Source of the DNA: Azolla caroliniana
Lineage: Eukaryota; Polypodiophyta
DNA: 64,000 nucleotides
Direction of reading: 5' to 3'
Assembly: GCA_043228905.1 (NCBI GenBank)
Contig: JBHGNT010000005.1
Coordinates: forward strand, 14,694,001-14,758,000
In this document: piece by piece, positions 54,701 through 64,000 of the stretch
How positions within the stretch are numbered: position 1 is the stretch's first letter
Layout of the letters: the number at the start of each line of letters is the position of its first letter
Program-made: the position numbers and the translations under genes
Notes under the pieces: model-generated
What the model was told of the DNA's origin: nothing
The model's input: only the letters and a program-made list of their open reading frames with translations
Databases searched by the model: none

Positions 54701-55745
54701 TTGACAGCCACACGTCTCCTATGCCGATAATCCGGCATGTACCTTCATTCCCCATCCGGACACAGCCGTGGTCACCAGCTGAGTAGCATGAGAAGCATTT
54801 CCGGTCCGGGGTAAGGTGGAACGATGCTCCGGAGTCTACCACCCAGGTCATCTCGTCGCCGGCAAGGTTTATCTCATACTCCTCGGTGATGAGCATCAAC
54901 TCTTCTTCACTTGCCGCGATTGCCGTCGTTCCCTTCCGGTCTTTACCGTTCCGGTCCGGGGTTTGCTTCGAATCGGTACCGTCGGTTTCCTTGTCTTTAC
55001 GGAAATGCCGACAGTTCTTTTGGAAGTGTCCCGGCTTGCCGCAATAGAAGCAAGTAGGCCTCCCCCTTGACTTTGACCGTGTCCCCGACTTCTCCTGGTT
55101 TTGGGGACTATGGTTTCTATGTCTTCCGCGTTCTGATTCGGTAAGGAGCGCTTTGGAGTCGGAGCTCGTATCTTTATCCTTCCGACGCGCCTCCTCATCT
55201 AGCAAGCTCGACTTTACTCTTCCTAGGGATAACCGTTTTCCTTCCGGCCCGGCGTTGCCCAAAGTGACAACCAACGTCTCCCAGCTATCCGGGAGGGAAC
55301 CGAGTAGGAGTAACGCTAATACCTCATCGGCAAGGGGTACTTCCAATGACGTTGCCTGGTGTATCAGCCCCTGGAAGGCATTCATATGCTCCGCCATGCT
55401 GGAGCCATCTTGGTACCGGAGTCTTACTAGCTTCCGGAATACCGAAACCTGATTAACAACATTTTTGTTTTGAAACATTATGCTGATCTTCTCCCAGAGC
55501 TCATGAGCCTTGCTCTCTTCATTGAAGTTGTTGTACAGGCTCATGTCGATGAAGCACCGTATGTATGCCGTTGTCTTCATGTGCATCACCTCCCATATCG
55601 CGGCATCGATTTTGTTCGGTCTCTTGTCCCCGAACTGAACCGGTAGCCAGAGGTCTTTAACAACGAGCATGTCCCTCATCTTCGACTTCCACACTGAATA
55701 GTTGGAGCCGGTGAGCTTGAACATGCCGCCAAACGATTCGTCCAT
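51714..55745 (-). pseudogene. copia element 4 gag-pol polyprotein, one internal stop
   Basis: A single frame of 1,343 codons from ATG 55745 (MDESFGGMFKLTGSNYSVWK), broken only by a TAA at codon 1030 (52656-52658). Gag, zinc knuckle CFYCGKPGHFQKNC (232-245), protease WVVDSGASFHL (about 301-311), integrase finger LWHKRLCHMSEKG to CTNCLAGKQNR, core DDHSGKLW, RADNGGEY and RMNRTI, RT VEQLDVKTAFLHGDLEEEIY and LLLYVDDMLIIGRD. The stop comes just after the YVDD box. RNase H follows in frame: TDSDMSADVDTSRSTSGY, TTEAEYMAA, YCDSQSAIHLAKN, HIQRRYHWIRE. Everything else looks intact, so this copy lost function very recently or relies on readthrough. Confidence 0.93.
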
Positions 55746-55775
55746 TTTTTGTGTCGATTTCGCTCTGATACCACT

Positions 55776-56529
55776 TGACGGGAACCTAACGTTCCTTATG
55801 TCCAATGCTCGGCCGCAACCGAGATTCTTTACTTACACAGAAAACAGGAAACGGAAAAACACGCGACACAAAAGGAGAGAAGAGGTACACAGGAGGTTTA
55901 CGTGGAAAACCCCAAGCTAGGGGGAAAAACCACGGTAGCCCACAGGTTGCAAACTGTCACTATGTATGAATGTACAAAACAGTGAGTTCACTGAGGCACC
56001 GACCTCGTGCTCACAAATCTTCGCCATAGGCGACGGTTACAACAGAGGCAACGACCTCGTCTCTCTCTCTCCCTCTCTGTACAGTTACGCACTCTCTCCT
56101 TTTTCTTGCACCAACAAGAAAAATGACAACAACTACAACAGTTACTAAAAGTTTGCCCTAAGTCATATTTATACTAATATGACTTTTCGGCTATTTACAA
56201 ATGTAGCCTCGATGGGCTCTCAGAAACATATTTACGAATATGTCTCTTCCTCCGGTTCGTACCGGGGCCTGCACCATCGGGTTCTCCGTAGCCGGGTACT
56301 CCTCATCCGGTTCATACTGGGCCTGCACCATCCGGCTCTCCGTAGCCGGGTACTCCTCATCCGGTTCATACCGGGCCTGCACCATCCGGCTCTCCGTAGC
56401 CGGGTACTCCTCATCCGGTCTTCACCGGGTCTGTATCATCCGGCTCTCTGTAGCCGGGTTGTCCTCATACCGTTTCGGCCTCGGCCGAGTTTGTTCGCCG
56501 GCACTGTTCTTCTTCCTTCCCATCCGGAG
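55776..56529 (-). repeat. 5' LTR of copia element 4, truncated end
   Basis: Matches the other LTR up to TTCCCATCCGGAG, then lacks the final GGACCTGTCTCCCAACA. It has four units of the 54-bp repeat where the other has three. Confidence 0.9.
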
Positions 56530-56560
56530 TCCCCGGTCCTTAGTGCCGCTGACATACCGT

Positions 56561-59500
56561 AATATTCGTTGGGCGCACTGAAGGTGCTCCATGGTCGGCT
56601 TCTGCATGAACTGACTTACCATGCCGACCGGATAGCTGATGTCGGGTCGGGTGATGGTTAAGTAGATCAGGCTTCCGACAACCTGTCGGAACTGTTTCTC
56701 ATTGCAGGCCGGTCCGGAGTTGGGACGGAGCTTCTGGTTCCGGTCCAGGGGTGTGGAGACAGGTCGACAATCCGTCATGCCGAACTTATACAACATATTA
56801 AACACGTAATGTCGTTGTGAGAGCAATATGCCGTCGGGGGTCCGGAGCACTTCGATCCCAAGAAAATAATGGAGGTCCCCCAGGTCCTTCATTTCGAATG
56901 CGTCCGACAACTGGGACTTGATGCGGTTGATTTCGGGAAGACCCGGTCCGGTGATGACTAAATCATCCACATACAAGAGTATACATACCGGACCGTCAGA
57001 GCCTTGCCGGATGAACAACGAAGAGTCCGACTTAGAGACAGCAAACCCCAGCTTACGCAACCGGTGCATGATCTTCGCGTTCCAAGCTCGGGGGGCTTGC
57101 TTCAAGCCGTAAAGCGACTTCTTCAGTCGGCATACCGCCGACTTGTTCATCTCCGATTGAAATCCGGGGGGCTGAGTCATAAAGACTTCTTCTTCAAGCT
57201 CTCCTTGAAGGAAGGCGTTCTTCACATCCATCTGGTGAAGATGCCACCCCCTTGCCGCAACAACCGCCAGTACCACACGAACCGTCGTAATCTTCACCAC
57301 AGGAGCGAAGGTCTCGTCGTAGTCGATTCCGTGGGTTTGCGCGTATGCCTTCGCCACTAACCGGGCTTTGTACCGGTTAACAAAACTGTCGGCGTTGTAC
57401 TTGACCTTGTACACCCACTTGCATCCGATCGATTTACAGTCACGGGGAGGATCAACTAGGTCCCAAGTTTCGTTGGCATCGAGTGCCCGCATTTCTTCGT
57501 CCATAGCGGCACGCCAATTTGCGTCCTTTGCCACTTCTACGTAGCTCTCCGGCTCACGCACTTCTGTCACCTTAGTCATGTACGCATAATGATGCGCCAT
57601 GTATTCATTGTACCCGTACCGCATGACGGGATCCTTCTGGCGGGTTGATCGGCGCAACGCACCGTCACCTGATTTGAGGCCCTTCTTGGCCAGTTCGGTC
57701 TTCGTTGCCGAAGATCCGCCTTTCTCCTTTCCGGAGTCGGATACGCACCGATCCGACTCATCGTTGCCGGTTTCGAATTCCGGCATCTTCCTCTTCCCCT
57801 TCTCTTTGCGCGTGAACCGTTTCCTTGGTTGCTTGCGTGGGGAGAGCACGACAGAGTCTCCACCACTTGTCGTCTCTTCATCCAACTGGTCCAACCGACT
57901 CAGTCGCTCGTTCGGTCCACTCAACCGTAACGATTCTGGACTCTCATCTTGAGTCCCGGCTTCATCATCCTCTGCTAGGGTTGATTCCGGCTCACTGGCC
58001 TGATCTTCCGGCATTGGGTCGGGATCGGAAGTCGGAGTCGGTACGGAGTACCAGGATGCCGATTCATCGAACTCGACATCCCGGCTTACTAGGACTTCCT
58101 TCGTCCGGGGGTTAAAGCACTTATACCCCTTTTGCTCTTGAGTATACCCAACTAAGATGCATTTTTCCGATTTTGCATCCAGCTTTCTCCGCTTCTGATC
58201 CGGCACATGCACATACGCTATGCTGTCGAATATCCGAAGGTGTCTTAAGTTCGGTTTGCGCCCGAAATACAGCTCATGAGTTGACATCTTGTCACCAATG
58301 CGGTTTTGTATGTAGACGGCCGTCCGGACCGTCTCCGCCTAGTAGAACCGGGGCATGCTCTTCTCCTCCAGCATTGCCCTTGCCGCTTCGACGAGTGTCC
58401 GGTTCTTCCTTTCGGCCACACCGTTTTGCTCCGGTGTGTATCTGCAGCTGAACTCTCGCCGAATTCCCTTCTGCTGCAGATAACTAGTGAATTGGCCGGA
58501 AAAATATTCCTTTCCGCCATCCGACCGAAGGCATTTGATCTTCTTCTCTGATTCCCGTTCCACCATCTTCTGAAGGCTCCGGAAACAGTCGAAGACTTCG
58601 CTCTTCCGCTGAATGAGGTAGATCCAAGTATGTCGAGTATAGTCGTCGATGAAGGAGACGAAGTATCGGCTCCCACCAAGGCTTACACTTTGTGCCGGTC
58701 CCCACACATCCGAATGGATGAGATCGAGCTTGTTATGGCTCTAGTTCCGTTCGGTGGGGAATGGAAGCCGGTGTTTCTTCCCAAGTTGGCAGGCTTCACA
58801 AATGTCGGCTCTCCGGCCGCTGAACTTTGGCAAACCGAAAACGACTTGTTTCGTTTGCAGGTCTTGAAGCCTCTGGTAGTTGACGTGGCCTATCCGCTTG
58901 TGCCACAGGTCGATGGCCCACTCGACCTTCTGTCGTTTCGCGAACAGAGCGGTGCCAAAGTCATTGGTGTTGAGGATAAACATCCTCCCGTCTGTGCGCC
59001 CTTGCGCAATGACTTCGCCCTCATCCTCAATGAAGCACCCGAGGTGCGTAAACTGCACCTGCATCCCCTGGTCGACAATCTGACCGACGGACACCAGGTT
59101 CTTCGTGATTGTCGGAACGTGTAATACGTTCATCAGCTTCCCTTTCTGTCTGACGTGGCTTAGAGGGACTTCTCCGACGTGCACGATTGGGTGAGGAGTG
59201 TCGTCTCCGGTTTCGACTATTCCTGGTTGATCCGGTTTCTCCAGAAAGGAGAACCACTCTTTGTGGCTCGTCATGTGGTTTGACGCGCCGGAATCAACAT
59301 ACCACACTTCCTCCATTTTGGAAGTGGTCGTCTTCATTGAGTTTGCCTTGTGATTCATCACCAAGGCTGGCCCCTTACCGGCCTTTCCGGTTCCGGATCC
59401 TCCTGATCCGTTTGCATAGTGCGAGTTTTGCCGGCCATCCCTACCGGTCTTGCCGGATCCAGATTTGTCCGAATCGGCACGCTTTCTCCAGCACTCGCTT

Positions 59501-60322
59501 TCCCTGTGGCCTTTTTTGCCACAGTACCAACATTCCGTAGCGGATTTGTCTGGCCGGCCTCTGGCACCGCCTTGACTCCCCCTGCTTGTGGAAATCCTGG
59601 AACTGCTGTCGGCACGCTCATAGTGCCTCCGTTCTTGCTCTTGCCGGCCGCCTCCATTGCGTGCCGACCCACCTCTTCCACCACGCCCACGGAGCCGATC
59701 CGTTCCCGTGTACAACATTCGGCTATCCGGGGATGCACCGGTAGATGCACCGGCGTGGTTCTCCTCTACAAGGATCATCGACTGTAAGTCGAAGAATGAG
59801 GGGGTATTCTCCCTTGTACACACCGCAGTCCGGAACGCTCCGAACTTGGACGCCAGGCCTCCGAGACATACCTGCACCATCTCGTCTTCCTCTACGGTAA
59901 CATTGATAGAGGCGAGCGAGTCGCAGATCTCCTTTATCCGGCCCGTGTAGTTTGCCATGGACATGTTCTTCTGTCGAATATTGTTCAACTCCTGTCTGAG
60001 TTGTAGCTTCAGGGCAGTGGTGCTTGCGGTGAAAACCTTTTTCAGGTTCCCCCAAGCATCCTTCGGTGTCTTGGCGTCACGGATGTGGTTGAGCAGCTGA
60101 TCGCCGACACTGGACGCGAAGCAGTACATCACCCTGCTTGCCGCCTGTTCCCATACTGGGAAGTCCTTGTGTGTGCTGAGTCGGGTGCCGCATCATTTGC
60201 TACTTCGCATAACTCCATTACCCGTGTCCAAGTAGGTACTGGTGCATCTTGTAAGACCAGGATGCGTAGTTACTCCTGTCGAGCTTCTCCACCGGGAGCG
60301 ATGTAGCCATGCCTCTATCCAT
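56561..60322 (-). pseudogene. copia element 3 gag-protease-integrase-RT, nonsense-bearing
   Basis: Gag starts at ATG 60322 (MDRGMATSLPVEKLDRSNYA), with a stop after YLLGHG and a frame slip before 60132. From 60132 one frame continues: zinc knuckle CWYCGKKGHRESEC (about 59530), protease [14 protein letters not shown] (about 59300), integrase finger to CEACQLGKKHRLPF, TAG at 58741, core SDGGKEYF and GVAERKNRTL, TAG at 58339 (Trp expected, before AE), then linker, [19 protein letters not shown] and [17 protein letters not shown] and ILRYVSGTKDRGL at the nested boundary. The frame is otherwise unbroken, so it died by point mutations. The open frame runs on into the nested LTR, an artefact of insertion. 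Confidence 0.88.
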
Positions 60323-60416
60323 GTCTTCTACTGTGTCTGTTTTCGCCCTGTTAGGGTTTTCTTCTCAAGAGTAAATGTCTGTAGCAGAGGTTCTCAACCC
60401 TCGCGCTCTGATACCA

Positions 60417-60456
60417 TGTAAACGTAAGTGTTTGCGGAAGCGTAAAACAGAGAACA

Positions 60457-60515
<59 letters not shown>

Positions 60516-60853
60516 GAGAGAGAGCAGAACACAATTTCAAAATTATCTCAAGACTGTGTATACACACTATGCTAAGTAGCACTATTTATACAAGTCCTCT
60601 TGGGACTGACAGAAGTACCATGTACTTCAATGCTCACACGAGCATCTGACACTTACTACGAGACTATAGCTACCTAGTAGTCTATCCTATACTAGGCTTT
60701 CGATTGGACTTCCGGTTACGAATTGCACCCAGCCTCCACTGCTTGCCGGTTCGGTTGCTCACCGTCATACCGATCCGTTTCGCCCGATCCGTCTCGCTTA
60801 CTGGCTCCGGCTTATTCAGCCGATCCGGCTCCGATTGAGCTTGCCGCTCAACA
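60417..60853 (-). repeat. 5' LTR of copia element 3
   Basis: Same ends as the 49304 copy, with a longer (GA)n tract (60460-60523). Confidence 0.93.
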
Positions 60854-60858
60854 GGAAG

Positions 60859-61190
60859 AAATCCTCTGTAAGATGTAGCGTGTAATTTTGGTGCATAGAG
60901 CATTATTCTAATAGAGTATTATCTTCTCTGATTTCTGTGCATATCTTTGGTTGATCTACTGTGTTCTTTGATTCTCTATGGCGTATTGTAATCGTAAGGG
61001 CGTAGGTGTAACTGCGGTTACTAGTGCATTGTCTAAGGAGTTCGGTTGTAGCCGTCTCCCTTATACGCTACTAGGATACGGGGAAGTATCCCATTATGTA
61101 TTACCGTACGACGGTACCATTCTTTGCAACGCAGTCACCTTGAGGTCTAGGTCAAAGGACTGACTGTAGACAGTGTTCCTAATTGGTAAC
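60859..61190 (+). repeat. LTR of unknown element, right piece
   Basis: Continuation of the LTR-like sequence begun at 49165. After it, TTGGTAACACG near 61183 may be a primer site, and a short frame MQGKNLASVTLSDICRDHKV opens at 61328. The 3' edge is uncertain. The element is then cut by the gypsy LTR at 61437. Confidence 0.5.
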
Positions 61191-61436
61191 ACGTTTGGCA
61201 GGTTTGGTGATCTGTGTCTTCTCACAGACGAACAACGACGAATGGATGTTTAGCCGTAGACGTCCTAGAGAACCAACACGACAAGACCGACCAATCACAA
61301 GGTCCATCACACGCTAGGTAGAGGAACATGCAAGGCAAAAACCTCGCCTCAGTGACACTCAGTGATATCTGTCGGGACCACAAAGTCGATTTCCCGCTCA
61401 CCAAATACCCCGGTGACAAGCAAGAAGTTCGCTCAC

Positions 61437-61831
61437 TGTTGGCCGATCAGAAGAGCAAGGACAAGTGGGAAGGCGGAGTCGGATCGGATAATAGGAAGTA
61501 AATAATAGTAGAATTATTATTTGGAGGGACGGATCCGGTACAGTTGTACCGATCCGGATCCGGACCGATTCGGATGTCGGTTGCCTAAGCGCACCGATTG
61601 TAACCTTGCCGGATGCCTATAAAAGGATCCAATGATTTGTAAAGGGTTTAAAAAAAACGGAAGTAATACAATAGTAATTATTGCGTGTTTATCTGTATCT
61701 CGTATTGTTTACCGTCTGTGCTTAATGGTAATCATCTTACGCGTGTAACCTAGCATCCAATCCTTACCACCCCTTTGGAGAAGTGTCGGATAGACACCTG
61801 TGTTGAGGCTAGTCCGGCCAGACAAACAACA
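61437..61831 (+). repeat. 5' LTR of Ty3/gypsy element at right edge
   Basis: Starts TGTTGGCCGATCAG and ends ACAAACAACA, with TATA-like CCTATAAAAGGATCC near 61616. TTTTGGCGACCACGACC follows; TGGCGACCACGA would be the primer site. The other LTR lies outside the window. Motifs are shared with the LTRs at 38629 and 46333. Confidence 0.75.
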
Positions 61832-61889
61832 CTATTTTGGCGACCACGACCACGATTCCTGCAAAGTGCAGAGGACAACCGGGGGATGG

Positions 61890-64000
61890 ATGTCTAGACC
61901 AAACGACGACCACATAACCGAACGAGGGAGACGATACACCGAATGCGAGCAACGACGGGAAGCCCTGTAGCAAGCCGTCGACGAGATCCGACGGGATCGG
62001 TCATTCTCCAAAACTCTTCGGAGAGTCGCAGAAGAAGCACTGCAGTTCCGGGTTCTGCAAATCCCCGACAAAGGCAGTAGCATAACAAGCCTGCAAGAGG
62101 CGGAAACGATACTGCAGACGCTCGCCGGGGGCAACGGGGACTCGGAAGCATTCGCAACACTTGAGGCGGAGTCGGAAAGCGACGGAAGCGTTGCGTCCCG
62201 GTATAAAAGCAGCCACGACACACCAAACGATCGGGAGGACGAGGGGTCGGAAGACTCAGTAACACCGGCGCCAGAGGAAGAAATAACCCTGCAATTCGGT
62301 GACCGGCAATCGCCGAGGGAGGCTGACCGGATACCGACAACAACCGCGAAGGAACCGAAGGAGCGGATACTGACAACACCCGCGGAGGAACCAAAGGACC
62401 GGACACCGGCAACACCCGCGGAGGAACCAAAGGTTCTCACACCAACGCCAGCAGCGGACAGAGAGCGGAGGAAACAGGAGAGTCAGTTGGACGACACGAT
62501 GCCGTACCCATACCCAAAGTACCGGGATGAGGCCGACGCGGAGGCACACGTGTACGCATTCCTCCAAACATGGGAAGCCAACCATGTCTCCCAAAGACTG
62601 ACGGAGCCCGAAGCCGAACGATCCAAAGTCGCCGAATTCGGCATAACCTTAGAAGGACCGGCGGCCCGATGGCACGCAAAGCACTTACCGGGCAGCTTTG
62701 CCACATTCGATGCCTTGAAGGCCAGATTCCTCAGGCTTTTTCACAGACAATTTGAGCAAAGGGAATTGGTCGGGCAGTTCTACACCACCCGGCAGGAAGT
62801 GAACGAGACTGTGCCACAATTCATCATTCGGTTTCAGACCCTGCACAGCCAACTGACAAGAGCACCACCCGAAGACGAAGCCAAAGCAGTCTTTTTGGCC
62901 GCACTGAAAGAGCCACTTCGAACAATGTGCGGAGTCCTTGATTTCCAAACCAGCACAATGGACCAAGTTATTGATCGGGTTTTAGAAATGGACAAGACTA
63001 GCCCCTTCTTGTCGATGGGGATGTTACACCGGGCACTCCCAAAGGAGGAAGACCTGAGGTTCCGACAGGCCTTACACTGTACAACATGCCTAAATTCGGG
63101 GCACTCAACAGTAGACTGCACCCTGCGGACACAATGTATGATCTGCAACTCTCGAGCCCATACAACGGACCGATGCGAATATAACCTGTTAAATCGGCAG
63201 GCAGCACCGGTTCGACACATAGAACCGCGCAATCAGAACCCGGACGAGGATCGATTCCGGAGAGACGACCGCTACCAACGCGAACGCGGTAACAGATACG
63301 CTGATAGAAGACGCGACAACTATGACCGAGAGGAGAGACGCAGAGATAGCTACCCCCGGGACCGGTACGACCGAGACGAATCCCCGGAATACGACCGACG
63401 CAGAGAAGAGAGGCGACAAGGGAACCGAAATTTCCGACGGAATCAGAAGCGTGGATTTTTCTGAAGAGAGGAACGTCGGGGGGCAGCGAGGTATGACAAC
63501 CCGGTATCGGTACCGGATAACCGAAAAACCGAAGACGACCGCCGGAGCATACCCACCCTCCAAACCGGGGACAAAGGAGAAACGAGCAACAGTCACAAGG
63601 TGTACTGTTATTACTGCCGTAAGGAAGGCCACTATAGTAACCAATGCCCAAGCAAAACCAATGACAAGCAGCCGGAAGTCAACATGGTTACAACCGAAAT
63701 AACAGAAGTACAGCAGGTCACAACCCGATCAAAGGGAAAGACCGCCGAGTGGGAAGCCCAGGAGGCAATCAGAAAACAAGCGGCACAATGGATCAAGGAG
63801 GCCAATGAACAGAATGCGGCAGAAGTAAGAGACCAAAATATGCCAAAAGACGAAGAAATCATACAGCCAGGAGAAAACCCGACGTGGCAAGCGCTACAGG
63901 ACTGTCAAATCGTACTGCCGTTAGCACGACTACTACAGTTAGTGCCACGGTTTACGGCAGACCTACAGGCATCCGTCATCAAACTGAAGCCGACGCCAGC
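61890..64000 (+). pseudogene. Ty3/gypsy gag, in-frame stops, runs off the window
   Basis: From ATG 61890 (MSRPNDDHITERGRRYTECE) one frame is open to the window end except TAG at 61968 and TGA at 63462. It has an acidic N-part, repeats of TPAEEPKDR/TPATPAEEPK type (about 62370-62440), and a retrotransposon gag domain (KVAEFGITLEGPAARWHAKH, LKARFLRLFHRQF, FIIRFQTLHSQL). Three CCHC knuckles follow: CTTCLNSGHSTVDC, CMICNSRAHTTDRC, an Arg/Asp-rich stretch, then CYYCRKEGHYSNQC near 63603 beyond the TGA. The last part (PLARLLQLVPRFTADLQ) may lead into the protease. TAG replaces a probable Gln codon. Lineage is not assigned. Confidence 0.82.

Larger units (their letters stand above)
50987..56529 (-). 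mobile_element. Ty1/copia element 4 (Tnt1/Tork-like), nested in element 3
   Basis: LTRs at 50987-51703 (717 bp) and 55776-56529 (last 17 bp missing). The primer site (complement of CTCTGATACCA) is at 55763-55773 and the purine tract (complement of AACTCCCCCTT) at 51704. The polyprotein lies on the minus strand with one internal stop. It interrupts RNase H of element 3. The target is not a 5-bp duplication: 31 bp at 50956-50986 recur at 56530-56560 with two differences. Lineage is inferred from similarity of gag and integrase to the Tnt1 type. Confidence 0.93.
49299..60858 (-). mobile_element. Ty1/copia element 3, full-length, split by a nested copia
   Basis: LTRs at 49304-49710 and 60417-60853 with exact 5-bp target duplications GGAAG (49299-49303, 60854-60858). 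The primer site (complement of GCTCTGATACCA) adjoins the right LTR and the purine tract complement CTCCCCCTCAAG the left one, so it reads minus. A second copia element occupies about 50987-56529. Without it, element 3 is about 6 kb. The LTRs show about a dozen substitutions by eye and different (GA)n lengths. Confidence 0.94.

Noticed and set aside
56422-56560. C-terminal end of the 621-codon frame of copia element 3 (MGRKKNSAGEQTRPRPKRYE)
   Set aside because: This tail is the nested element's LTR read in frame, not part of the original protein.
61832-62440. A 200-codon minus-strand frame rich in Ser/Arg
   Set aside because: It is the antisense of the GC-rich gypsy gag and shows no domain.

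Overview
This window is nuclear DNA of a land plant with a large, repeat-rich genome. Split genes with plant splice sites, a methionine S-methyltransferase gene (an enzyme of land plants), a plant-type DHHC S-acyltransferase gene and dense Ty1/copia, Ty3/gypsy and LINE elements all point that way. The species cannot be named from the sequence.

Two host genes can be modelled completely, both on the minus strand. The first (289-20497) is methionine S-methyltransferase in 12 exons; the exon phases fit together to give 1,079 residues. Its fifth intron is about 12.2 kb, starts with a GC rather than a GT donor, and holds most of the left-hand transposons: a hAT-like MITE, LINE pieces, a deleted copia fragment and a copia element with matched target duplications. 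The second (31244-36899) is a DHHC palmitoyltransferase in nine phase-0 exons (704 residues), also with one GC-AG intron. The two genes share no evident pathway.

20.6-31.2 kb lies between the genes. It holds a tandemly triplicated GTAT microsatellite next to the methyltransferase start, a 3.6-kb non-coding element with long inverted ends rich in a GGAGCCCGACT motif (Mutator-like), tRNA-like (SINE-like) modules, a solo LTR and a deleted copia element.

36.9-64 kb is a nested stack of retrotransposons. A decayed copia relic was split by a non-autonomous LTR element that encodes coiled-coil and Gln-rich protein remnants but no enzymes. A young chromodomain Ty3/gypsy element then landed inside that one (LTRs differ at one base by eye, 1,208-residue pol open). 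Further right come another broken copia, a gypsy relic, and an LTR of an unknown element interrupted by an 11.6-kb copia, itself interrupted by a Tnt1-like copia. At the right edge a third Ty3/gypsy type begins, with an LTR and a gag that runs off the window; its LTR resembles that of the non-autonomous element, suggesting a helper-dependent pair.

The most unusual points are the two GC-AG introns, a LINE whose two halves lie in opposite orientation with matching breakpoints, the coiled-coil non-autonomous element and its possible partner, an aberrant nested insertion with a 31-bp duplication in place of 5 bp, tRNA-like modules carried in LTRs, and a long charged extension after RNase H shared by two copia copies. 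No prokaryotic features, CRISPR arrays, rRNA or genuine tRNA genes were seen.
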